Of a stretch of DNA of 64,000 nucleotides, positions 24,397 through 31,600 are shown in pieces. The DNA is from Propionivibrio dicarboxylicus (lineage in GTDB: Bacteria; Pseudomonadota; Gammaproteobacteria; Burkholderiales; Rhodocyclaceae). The notes below the pieces were generated by a model. The model searched no databases and was not told the DNA's origin. It saw nothing but the letters and a program-made list of their open reading frames with translations. Location of the stretch: the NCBI GenBank assembly GCA_945902805.1, contig CAMDMZ010000003.1:99035-163034 (forward strand), in the 5' to 3' direction. Position 1 is the stretch's first letter; each line of letters starts with the position of its first letter. A program made the position numbers and the translations under genes.

Positions 24397-25667
24397 CTAC
24401 CACGTCGCGCGTCGCTGTCATCGGTGCCGGCTGGGCCGGATTGGCCGCTGCCGTTGAACTCTCTGATGCGGGAATCGCCATAGACGTTTTTGAAGCCTCA
24501 CGCACGCTCGGTGGCCGCGCCAGAGCGGTTCAGTGGAACGGACTCACGATCGACAACGGTCAGCACATCCTGATCGGTGCCTACAGCGAGACTCTGCGCC
24601 TGATGCGAAAAGTGGGCGCCGACCCGGACAAACTGCTGCTGCGCATGCCTCTACGCCTTGAGTTTCCTGGCGAATTCCTGCTGACAGCACCAAAACTGCC
24701 GGCCCCATTCCATACCTTAGCCGCCCTGCTCACCGCACGCGGTATCGACTGGCGTGAGAAATTGTCCGCCGTGCGCCTGATGCTGACGCTACAGCGCAAC
24801 AATTACCGCATCGAGCCCGATGTAACGGTTCAACAATGGCTGGACAACAACCAAACGCCGTCCCGCCAGCGCCGACTTTTATGGGAACCGCTGTGTATCG
24901 CGGCTCTGAATACGCCGGTTGCCGACGCCTCGGCGCAGATTCTGGCCAATGTGCTGCGCGATAGCCTGGGTGGAAAGCGCGAGGCGAGTGATTTGCTACT
25001 GCCGCGAGTCGATCTATCGTCGCTCTTTCCTGAGCCGGCCGCGAGGTTTGTCATGGAACACCACGGCACTGTGCGACGCGGCCAGCGGATCGGTGCCTTG
25101 CGTCGCGAAGGGAATTGCTGGTATGCCGATGCGGAAGGTCCGTATGATCAAGTCATTGTTGCCGTCGCACCTCAGCATGCCAGCAGCCTTCTGGCCGGAG
25201 ACGCGCTCCAAACCGCCGAAATGGAATGGCAACCCATCGTCACCACCTACCTGCAATATCCGTCGAACTTTCGTCTGCCTTCGCCCATGCAGGGTCTGGC
25301 CGAAGGCACCGCACAATGGCTCTTTGATCGCGGCCAGAGCTGCGGGCAACATGGCTTGATTGCTGCCGTCATCAGCGCCCGGGGACGACATTTACAGCTC
25401 GCGACGGAAGACCTGGAACACTTGATCGATCAGGAAGTGCGCCGCGTCGCCGGGACGGATACGGCGCCCATCGCCGTGACCACCATCACCGAAAAACGCG
25501 CCACGTTTTCTGCGCGACCTAATCTACAGCGTCCGTCGGGCAAATTGGGCAACGGCCTATGGCTGGCTGGCGATGCCGTTGCTGGTGATTACCCGGCAAC
25601 CTTGGAGGGCGCAATCCGGGCCGGCGTTAGCGCGGCAAAAGGTATTTCTGAAATCCGGAGCCGTTAA
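24393..25667 (+). CDS. hpnE: Hydroxysqualene dehydroxylase HpnE (FAD-dependent)
   Basis: A 424-residue flavoprotein of the carotenoid-desaturase/amine-oxidase fold. It reduces hydroxysqualene to squalene, the last step of the HpnCDE route. The N-terminal Rossmann motif VAVIGAGWAGLAAAVELSDAG binds FAD and a C-terminal GLWLAGDAVAGDYPATLEGA closes the site. The start is a TTG at 24393 overlapping the hpnD stop (TTGA), a weak start consistent with coupling. The gene ends 10 bases from the convergent ABC ATPase gene. Confidence 0.93.
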   Translation: MTTTSRVAVIGAGWAGLAAAVELSDAGIAIDVFEASRTLGGRARAVQWNGLTIDNGQHILIGAYSETLRLMRKVGADPDKLLLRMPLRLEFPGEFLLTAPKLPAPFHTLAALLTARGIDWREKLSAVRLMLTLQRNNYRIEPDVTVQQWLDNNQTPSRQRRLLWEPLCIAALNTPVADASAQILANVLRDSLGGKREASDLLLPRVDLSSLFPEPAARFVMEHHGTVRRGQRIGALRREGNCWYADAEGPYDQVIVAVAPQHASSLLAGDALQTAEMEWQPIVTTYLQYPSNFRLPSPMQGLAEGTAQWLFDRGQSCGQHGLIAAVISARGRHLQLATEDLEHLIDQEVRRVAGTDTAPIAVTTITEKRATFSARPNLQRPSGKLGNGLWLAGDAVAGDYPATLEGAIRAGVSAAKGISEIRSR

Positions 25668-25677
25668 AACCACAGTT

Positions 25678-26565
25678 TCAGTCGCCCTTCACCACGTGCA
25701 TGAACGCCGTCTCCAGCGACAAACTCGGCTTGATTTCAACGATTACATGACCTGCCGCTTCCAACGTCCGCAGCAAATACCATAACTCAGGCCGCGCAAC
25801 CTCCAGCATCCAGCGCCCGCCCGGTTCGGGGCTCATCCCGGCCACCGGCGTCGCACCCTGGCTACGCACCAACACACGCTCGTCCTCGCCGACCAGTTCG
25901 CTCGGTGCCCGCACCGCACGCAGTTCACCCTTGTGGATCAAGCCGAAGCGGTCGGCCAAACGCTCGACATCATGTAGGACATGCGAGGTGAGAAAGATCG
26001 TGCCACCCTGATGACGATAATTGGCGAGGATGTCCACCACCTCACGACGACCAATCGGGTCCAGCCCTGACAACGGCTCGTCAAGAATTAGCAGGCGCGG
26101 TTCGACGGCCATCGCGTGTGCCAAGGCAACTCGCTGAACGGTTCCCTTGGAGAGATCCCTGATGCGGCGTTTGGCCGCATGTGCGATGGAAAAACGCTCC
26201 AGCCAGCCGATACACCACGACTCGGCATCGGTACGGCGAATTCCGTACATAGAGAGGCCCGCCTTAAGGATTTCAAGAGGTGTGAACTGCTCATAGAGTG
26301 CCGGCGACTCAGGCACATAAGCGACCGTCTTACGGGCAACTGCCTCCCGTGCGGAGATGCCAAAGAGCGAAACTTCACCTTCATACTCATTGATCACGTC
26401 GAGCATGATCTTGATCGTCGTTGACTTGCCGGCACCATTGGGACCGATAAAACCAAATACCTCGCCTTCGGTGACATCCAGTGAAACATTTTTCAATGCT
26501 TGAACGGAAAGACCCCGTCGGGAAAATGTCTTGCTAACGGATTTGAACTCGAGTGCCACAGTCAT
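25678..26565 (-). CDS. ABC transporter ATP-binding protein, PilH-like by context
   Basis: A 295-residue ATPase with Walker A GPNGAGKST (about 40-48), a signature LSKGTVQRVALAHA in place of the usual LSGGQ, Walker B LLILDEPLSGLD and H-loop LTSHVLHD. A C-terminal extension of about 80 residues follows. It energises the permease encoded at 27430-28242. Downstream of a pilin gene, the trio resembles PilH (ATPase), PilI (permease) and PilG of Myxococcus, which are needed for pilus assembly there. The pilus link is inference from gene order; otherwise it is an ABC-2 type exporter ATPase. Confidence 0.85.
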   Translation of the reverse strand: MTVALEFKSVSKTFSRRGLSVQALKNVSLDVTEGEVFGFIGPNGAGKSTTIKIMLDVINEYEGEVSLFGISAREAVARKTVAYVPESPALYEQFTPLEILKAGLSMYGIRRTDAESWCIGWLERFSIAHAAKRRIRDLSKGTVQRVALAHAMAVEPRLLILDEPLSGLDPIGRREVVDILANYRHQGGTIFLTSHVLHDVERLADRFGLIHKGELRAVRAPSELVGEDERVLVRSQGATPVAGMSPEPGGRWMLEVARPELWYLLRTLEAAGHVIVEIKPSLSLETAFMHVVKGD

Positions 26566-26584
26566 CTGTTATCTCTCTCGGTTT

Positions 26585-27421
26585 TCAATTTAATCCAAGG
26601 ATCTTGGCTTGCCTCAAGTGAAACTCACCATCGCGAAATTGGAACCCGAGCCGGAGTGGATCGTCGGGAAAAGAAACCAGTATTCCCTCTTTCAGCAATT
26701 GATCCGGTCGCTCAAGTTTTTTCCCGAGGCGTTCCTCATAGCTCTTCTGCGCCTCACGCAAGCTGACCAAACCTTCAATCCGGATAACGCGCTTATCCAG
26801 CATCTCGCGCAATTTCGGATCGCGCGCACCATCGCGCTCCAGACGCAGCATACTTAGCGCCATGTGGGCATCTTTTGTCGCATTCACGGTCAGCATGATC
26901 GCGATATTGCGAAATCCGGCTGCATTCTCCGTTGATCGCTCGGCCGCCAGCTCAATGGCCTGACGCGCCAATTTGGCGTCACGACGGAAAAATTGCTGAT
27001 TAAATCCGTACAGGAATGGCGGCAGTTCGTCCCAAAAGCGGCACTGTACTGCCCGCCCCAGTAGTTCGAATCCCTCATCGGCGGAACCACCCCAACTTAG
27101 CGCGGCGTTGCCTATCCAGTAGTTGTCCTCATGGCATGGATTGAGCCTTGATACGACATGGTGAGTACGTAGTCGATAACTGAACTCAGTTCCTTCAAGC
27201 GGCATCCCAGAAGCTGCCGCCCTGATTGACTCAATATTCGCTGCGAGAAATCGGTCTCCAAAATATAACGCAACCTGAACGGGAGCCGGTAAAACCACAT
27301 CGGGAGCACTCTCTGGGCCAAGCGGCGGCGGGCCACCACGGAACCATGCGATCCCAAAGAACATCAGTGCCGCAACAACGACGACGACGCACGAAACCCG
27401 TGAACTGACTGTCAGTTTCAT
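26585..27421 (-). CDS. Membrane-anchored periplasmic protein, PilG-like by context
   Basis: A 278-residue protein with one N-terminal membrane segment (roughly residues 9-26) and the remainder predicted periplasmic. The soluble part contains helical repeat-like stretches (for example AKLARQAIELAAERS) that could be TPR-like. It lies between the permease and ATPase genes, nine bases from one and 20 from the other, so it is probably a third subunit of the same transporter. I do not recognise the sequence itself; the PilG comparison rests on position only. Confidence 0.7.
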   Translation of the reverse strand: MKLTVSSRVSCVVVVVAALMFFGIAWFRGGPPPLGPESAPDVVLPAPVQVALYFGDRFLAANIESIRAAASGMPLEGTEFSYRLRTHHVVSRLNPCHEDNYWIGNAALSWGGSADEGFELLGRAVQCRFWDELPPFLYGFNQQFFRRDAKLARQAIELAAERSTENAAGFRNIAIMLTVNATKDAHMALSMLRLERDGARDPKLREMLDKRVIRIEGLVSLREAQKSYEERLGKKLERPDQLLKEGILVSFPDDPLRLGFQFRDGEFHLRQAKILGLN

Positions 27422-27429
27422 TAGCTGAA

Positions 27430-28242
27430 TCAGCTAAGGACGCGCCGATTCAGACGCCACACGGCTAGTGACAATAGTGCCACCACATATATCATCACAG
27501 AAATGACTAGCAAGCCAAAGTTATCAGGAAGAAACTCCCACTTGCCGTATAGCGCCAACATACGCACATCTAATGTCCCGAGATCCGGAAACACATAGCT
27601 GAGCGCGTTGAGTGACCCCGTGTACACCTCAGGATCAGCAAGTTTGGTGACAAGGTTCTGGTTATCAATCAACATCTGCACGACGGGCATATAACTGCGG
27701 GCAATCACTAAAAAGCCTAGGGTGCCGATCAACACAAAGCTAGGCGTGGTTGCGACTACCGCAAGAAAAGTAGCCATTGCGACGCACACAAGAATATCAA
27801 GAAATACCAAAGCGAGGGTCACTAGGAAAGGCAACCCCAACGAAACCGGTGTCGCCTGCGCAAAAGTACCGCCGACATAGCTGACCACAACCGAAAGCAA
27901 AGCCGCCATGATGACGATCAACCCAAACAGCATCAGGCAGATAGCCAACACCCTTCCCAACAACCATTGATACCGCGGCCGGGGGTAGCTAAGTGAAGTC
28001 AAGTACAGCTTGCGGTCAAATTCGCGGGTAAGCAACTCTTGTATCAGAAGCACGACCAAGACAGGCAAACCAAGGCGAATTACAGAAAGCCCCACGTCAA
28101 GCGAAACAGTGGCCAACTGCCGCGCACTAAATTGTGCGGCGAGAATAGAAACTGCAACGAGGATTACGCAGAAATAGACGGCTGTTGCGCCAAATCGAGC
28201 ACGCCATGCGATCTTGAAACTTAGCAATAGATCAGGTTTCAT
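27430..28242 (-). CDS. ABC-2 type permease, PilI-like by context
   Basis: A 270-residue polytopic membrane protein with about six hydrophobic segments, a charged cytoplasmic loop after the second (LTREFDRKLYLTSLSYPRPR) and a final segment ending near the C-terminus, as in ABC-2 permeases. The start at 28242 (MKPDLLLSF) is chosen because the frame becomes transporter-like there and GGGA precedes it; an upstream start at 28260 is possible. It is followed by the membrane-anchored protein and ATPase genes. Confidence 0.82.
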   Translation of the reverse strand: MKPDLLLSFKIAWRARFGATAVYFCVILVAVSILAAQFSARQLATVSLDVGLSVIRLGLPVLVVLLIQELLTREFDRKLYLTSLSYPRPRYQWLLGRVLAICLMLFGLIVIMAALLSVVVSYVGGTFAQATPVSLGLPFLVTLALVFLDILVCVAMATFLAVVATTPSFVLIGTLGFLVIARSYMPVVQMLIDNQNLVTKLADPEVYTGSLNALSYVFPDLGTLDVRMLALYGKWEFLPDNFGLLVISVMIYVVALLSLAVWRLNRRVLS

Positions 28243-28295
28243 GGATTCCCAATCCAACATTACGAATATTGCAGTTACGCATTCGATCAACGCTC

Positions 28296-28335
28296 AAACA
28301 AGTGGGGAGGCAAAGCCCCCCCAGAAAAATCCAAC
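28296..28335 (-). terminator. Possible weak terminator after the secreted pilus-like protein
   Basis: On the minus strand, a GGGGGGC-TTT-GCCTCCCC stem lies between the secreted protein gene and the permease gene and is followed by ACTTGTTTG rather than a clean T-run. It may lower transcription of the transporter genes relative to the pilin genes. Confidence 0.4.
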
Positions 28336-28360
28336 CAACAGGGATCTCAAAATTATTGCG

Positions 28361-28873
28361 TTACGGTGCGGCCAGCGCTGCGTTGAGGTACGTTGTGACT
28401 TTTGCAACAACTGTCGCAGCAGCGGCACAAGGCGCTTCCAAGGCAGCCGCTGCAACTGAACCACCGGTCGTCGCAGCCACGTAATATGAAGCGCCAGTAA
28501 AGGTGACCCCTGCTGCCGGCGCGCCCGCAGCAGTACAACCTGCGACGGGCAAACCTGCACCAGTGCAAGTATAAGTCTTGGCCTTTACCATGCCGGTTTT
28601 ATGACATGTACCCACAGCAATGGCTGCTGGCGCTGTCGCTGTCGCTGCACGACATTCAAAGCCACCAAAAACGTTGGCAGAAGTTCCGACCTTCACATTA
28701 CTGGAAAGAACAATACATCCCATATCAGGGGCCGTAGCAGCGGCACCACCACTGGTTGCAATAACGTTAATCGTGGCGCCCGTACCAATTGTGCCCGTTT
28801 CGGCATAGGCAGTAGAAGCAACCAACGTAGTCGTCGCCAGTACAGCAGCCAACAATGAAATCTGTTTTTTCAT
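28361..28873 (-). CDS. Secreted cysteine-rich protein, possible PilA-C partner of the short pilin
   Basis: A 170-residue protein with a clear Sec signal peptide (cleavage probably after AYA, residue 24). The mature part is rich in alanine, threonine and glycine and has six cysteines, which would allow three disulphides. It follows the 59-residue pilin by 36 bases behind AGGAGAAC. In Geobacter the pilin is split into PilA-N and a separately secreted PilA-C encoded next to it; the gene order and sizes here fit that model. No sequence similarity to PilA-C could be tested, so the role is inference; a pilus-associated minor protein is the alternative. Confidence 0.75.
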   Translation of the reverse strand: MKKQISLLAAVLATTTLVASTAYAETGTIGTGATINVIATSGGAAATAPDMGCIVLSSNVKVGTSANVFGGFECRAATATAPAAIAVGTCHKTGMVKAKTYTCTGAGLPVAGCTAAGAPAAGVTFTGASYYVAATTGGSVAAAALEAPCAAAATVVAKVTTYLNAALAAP

Positions 28874-28909
28874 AAGAGTTCTCCTAATTAATTTTAAGCT
28901 ACGCGCGCC

Positions 28910-29089
28910 TTAAAGTTGATTCGATGCCATGACGGTAATCATGTTTTTGGCATCCGCATTAGCTGTCGAATCATTGGCCTTGGCCCGGTAATCGGAGAAG
29001 GCTGGAATGGCGATGGCAGCCAAAATACCAATGATGGCCACAACAATCATCAGCTCAATGAGGGTAAAGCCCTTTTGCACCGTTTTCAT
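28910..29089 (-). CDS. Short type IV pilin (PilA-N-like), 59 aa
   Basis: ATG at 29089, TAA at 28912-28910, with AAAGGAGAG upstream. The protein starts MKTVQKG, then [20 protein letters not shown], the canonical class III signal peptide with prepilin peptidase cleavage before Phe8 and the conserved Glu5 of the mature pilin. It ends 52 residues after cleavage, without the globular head or disulphide loop of normal pilins (usually 130-160 residues). The same truncation is seen in the Geobacter PilA-N subunit. The reading frame is clean up to a TAA and no pilin-like head continues in other frames, so it looks like a genuine short pilin rather than a broken one. Confidence 0.9.
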   Translation of the reverse strand: MKTVQKGFTLIELMIVVAIIGILAAIAIPAFSDYRAKANDSTANADAKNMITVMASNQL

Positions 29090-29135
29090 GAAACTCTCCT
29101 TTTGAAAGTGCGACGAGTGCCGCTAAGTTTGTTAA

Positions 29136-29151
29136 AGCAAGCTCTGGGCCA
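29136..29151 (-). promoter_or_regulatory. Sigma-54 promoter of the pilin gene
   Basis: On the minus strand, TGGCCCAGAGCTTGCT has the invariant GG and GC dinucleotides at the correct spacing of the consensus TGGCACG-N4-TTGCA. It ends 47 bases before the pilin ATG. Pilin genes controlled by RpoN and the PilS/PilR pair are well known in other bacteria; pilSR are not in this window. Confidence 0.82.
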
Positions 29152-29247
29152 TCTTCAAACTCCTTGCCTGGTGCGGGTAACTTCAACCTAACGCCCCTAG
29201 GACTGACAAAAAACGTCACCTACATGCGGCGTTAAGTCACTTTTACT

Positions 29248-29288
29248 GCCGTCCCGCCAGCACCGACTTATTTGTCACCCCAACGACG
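29248..29288 (+). repeat. 41-bp REP-like direct repeat, left boundary of accessory block
   Basis: Begins GCCGTCCCGCCAGCACCGAC and ends GTCACCCCAACGACG. It matches 31560-31600 at 40 of 41 positions in the same orientation. Its first 20 bases are the REP-like core found at several other places in the window. Confidence 0.85.
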
Positions 29289-29384
29289 CTAAAGAAGAAA
29301 TGGAAGAAATAGGGGACAGACCACGGTTTTCCGATACATGGTAAAGTGCGACCTGTCTGAAATTCTGACGTAAGCGAGGTCGCA

Positions 29385-29653
29385 ATGCCTACCATCAGTA
29401 TGTTCTACGGAATCCTGGTGCTGATGACTTTCGCGACAACCGTCGTCACCACCGGCCACATATTCGTGTGCGGTATCAGGGGCAGGAGGCTGCCGTCGCC
29501 ATTAGCGATGGTGCGGTACTCGACGGTGAGTTGCCGCCGAAGCAACTCAAGATGGTTCATGCTTGGATCGAAATCCACAAGGAGGAGCTTTTTGTGGATT
29601 GGGATCTGGCAGTCAATGGCGAAGATCCTTTTCGCATCGCACCCCTTCAGTAA
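29385..29653 (+). pseudogene. DUF4160 family gene with a frameshift
   Basis: The frame from 29385 encodes MPTISMFYGILVLM, the start of DUF4160 proteins. The rest of the family sequence (FRDNRRHHRPHI, then VRYQGQEAAVAIS to FRIAPLQ) continues in another frame up to the TAA at 29651-29653. Restoring one base near 29426, in the ATGACTTT stretch, would rejoin the two parts. It is followed by a DUF2442 gene, the usual partner, so the pair was probably functional once. A sequencing error is possible. Confidence 0.8.
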
Positions 29654-29661
29654 GGTCGCTC

Positions 29662-29958
29662 ATGCTGCTCGATATCGTTGCGGTACGGCCCTGTTCTGAC
29701 TTTCATCTTGAACTCGACTATCAAAACGGCGAACGGCGCCGCTTTGACGCGCGCCCTTTACTTGCCATGAAGCCGTGGAATCGGATCGCGTCACCTGCGG
29801 CTTTCGAGCGTGCGCGTGTGGATTACGGGACCGTCGTCTGGCCCGGCGGAATCGATATCGCCCCGGAGACACTCTACGATGATTCGGTGCTACTGACTGA
29901 CTCGCTTTCATGCCCCGCCGTCCCCGCCTTGCCTTGCCGAATGTCCCGCTGCACCTGA
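29662..29958 (+). CDS. DUF2442 family protein with an extended C-terminus
   Basis: A 98-residue protein starting MLLDIVAVRPC, with the DUF2442 pattern: FHLELDYQNGERRRFDARPLL, then a VDYGTVVWPGGIDIAPETLYDDSV ending. The usual proteins stop shortly after that motif; here the frame runs on for about 20 residues into the start of the transposase gene, suggesting loss of the native stop. DUF4160-DUF2442 pairs are common small two-gene units of unknown, possibly toxin-antitoxin-like, function. Confidence 0.7.
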   Translation: MLLDIVAVRPCSDFHLELDYQNGERRRFDARPLLAMKPWNRIASPAAFERARVDYGTVVWPGGIDIAPETLYDDSVLLTDSLSCPAVPALPCRMSRCT

Positions 29959-30626
29959 TCCAGCGCGGTAACAACCGTCAGGCGTGCTTTTTCGCCGATG
30001 AGGATTACCGCTTCTATCTCGACTGGCTGCTCGATTATGCGGCCAAGACAGGTTGTCGCATCCACGCCTATGCGCTGATGACCAACCATGTGCATTTGCT
30101 GGTGTCGGCGGATCGCAGCGGGGCACCCGGCGAGATGATGAAGGCGCTGGGGCAGCGTTACGTGCAATATGTGAACCGCACCTATCGGCGCAGCGGCACG
30201 CTGTGGGAGGGGCGCTTCCGCTCTTGCCCAACACAGGCGGATGCGTATCTGCTGGCGTGCCAGCGCTATATCGAGCTCAATCCGGTGCGGGCGGTGATGG
30301 TGGAGCATCCGGCGGACTATCGCTGGTCGAGCTATCGGGCCAACGCGCAAGGGGAGGAAAACCCGCTGGTGACGCCGCACGAGGTGTTCGCGGGGTTGGG
30401 CACCGATGCGGCGAGCCGGCAGACGGCCTACCGCGAGTTGTTCCGTTACGAACTGGAGCCGGGATTGGTCGATGAAATCCGCCGCGCTACGCAGGGTAAT
30501 TTCGCGCTGGGCAGTGCCTCGTTCGCCGAGCAGATCGGGGCGGCGCTGGGACGGCGGGTGGTGCCGGGGAAATCGGGACGACCGCGCAAGGTAGTGGCGC
30601 CAGAATCAGGAAAGTTGTTCGGCTAA
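29910..30626 (+). mobile_element. REP-associated tyrosine transposase (RAYT, Y1-Tnp domain)
   Basis: A 238-residue Y1-type single-strand transposase. The HUH motif is in MTNHVHLLV (near residue 60), the N-terminus PRRPRLALPNVPLHLIQRGNN is the usual start, and the catalytic tyrosine lies in QRYIELNPVRAVMV near 125. The C-terminal tail is longer than in IS200 enzymes, as in RAYTs. It overlaps the end of the DUF2442 gene. REP-like repeats occur on both sides (29248, 30724, 31560) and at further sites, fitting the RAYT-REP relationship, in which the protein cleaves REP hairpins. Confidence 0.92.
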
Positions 30627-30723
30627 AAACCGTGTCTATCGCCGGCTTCTGCCACTGGAATGCCGCCTCGGAGCGCATCGTCCGCGCGCTGCATCAGGCC
30701 GGGGAATGTTTCAATTGCTGATT

Positions 30724-30745
30724 CCGCCGTCCCGCCAGCGCCGAG
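30724..30745 (+). repeat. REP-like repeat downstream of the RAYT gene
   Basis: CCGCCGTCCCGCCAGCGCCGAG, a match to the core of the 41-bp repeats with one base changed in the CAC/CGC position. It lies in the 200-base gap between the transposase and the antitoxin gene, in which nothing else is recognisable. Confidence 0.75.
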
Positions 30746-30826
30746 TATCGAATTTTGATTCTGCACATCGCTGGTGGCACAATGCAACGTCAGCCAATCC
30801 GCAATCGCGATGCCAAGGAGCACAAC

Positions 30827-31060
30827 ATGGGTTACGCCGAACTGATCGAACGACTGCAAGCTTTGCCGCCGAACAAGCAGGCCGAGGTTTTCGACTTCGT
30901 CGAGTTTCTCTCATCCCGCGACATGAAGGCAAAAACTCATCCGCGCGGCACATGGACGGATGATGAATTCGCCGGCATGGCGATGGCCCAAGCGCTACGC
31001 GGGATTGAAGACGATCCTGTTACCTACACGACAACCGACCTGCGGGAACATTGGCAATGA
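30827..31060 (+). CDS. DUF2281/VapB-type antitoxin
   Basis: A 77-residue protein, MGYAELIERLQALPP and then a EVFDFVEFLSSR helix, typical of DUF2281 proteins, which act as antitoxins. AAGGAG lies six bases before the ATG. The last bases overlap the toxin start (ATGA at 31057-31060). It should neutralise the PemK/MazF-like product encoded next. A longer frame from 30755 lacks a ribosome site and was not used. Confidence 0.85.
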   Translation: MGYAELIERLQALPPNKQAEVFDFVEFLSSRDMKAKTHPRGTWTDDEFAGMAMAQALRGIEDDPVTYTTTDLREHWQ

Positions 31061-31404
31061 AGCGCGCGGGGCAGATCGTTCTCACCCCGTTTCCCTACAC
31101 CGATCTTTCCGGAACCAAGTTGCGGCCTGTCCTAATGCTGCGTCAAGCTTCGCGCTTTGACGATTGGCTCGTGTGCATGGTGTCATCCAAAATCGAACAA
31201 GCAGAAGCCGGCTTTGACGAAATCCTGCTCCCGTCCGATCCCGATTTCGGTGCTAGCGGCCTGAAAGCACCGAGCGTCCTGCGTCTGTCGCGCCTTGCCG
31301 TGCTGGAAGGCGCGCTGCTGGCTGGCAATATCGGTGCCATTGACGACGTACGCCTATCCCGCATCCGGCGACGACTTGCACGCTGGATCGACGAAGCCAA
31401 CTGA
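31057..31404 (+). CDS. PemK/MazF-family toxin
   Basis: A 115-residue endoribonuclease-type toxin. The family start GQIVLTPFPYTDLSGTKLRP is intact, with the catalytic-type arginine in LRPVLML and a VSSKIE strand, and a C-terminal helix with RLSRIRRRLARW. Coupled to its antitoxin by an ATGA overlap. MazF-fold toxins cut mRNA and are held inactive by the antitoxin (family knowledge); the RNA target is unknown. Confidence 0.88.
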   Translation: MKRAGQIVLTPFPYTDLSGTKLRPVLMLRQASRFDDWLVCMVSSKIEQAEAGFDEILLPSDPDFGASGLKAPSVLRLSRLAVLEGALLAGNIGAIDDVRLSRIRRRLARWIDEAN

Positions 31405-31559
31405 AGCACGTCCAACCGCCCCATACGTCGTGGAGCCTGAGTAATGATACCCATTGCACACCCATTGAAGGGACGAACTTCCAACCCAGGTGTTTCCGTG
31501 AAACTTTTGACACGATCCGCAAATTCCACCCCCAGAATGCCAACGGGCGATCAAACACC

Positions 31560-31600
31560 GCCGTCCCGCCAGCACCGACTTATTCGTCACCCCAACGACG
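31560..31600 (+). repeat. 41-bp REP-like direct repeat, right boundary of accessory block
   Basis: Second copy of the 29248-29288 repeat, one base different. It overlaps the last codons of the HD-GYP gene (stop at 31587-31589), so the repeat now writes the end of that protein. The 155 bases between the toxin gene and this repeat hold nothing recognisable. Confidence 0.85.
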
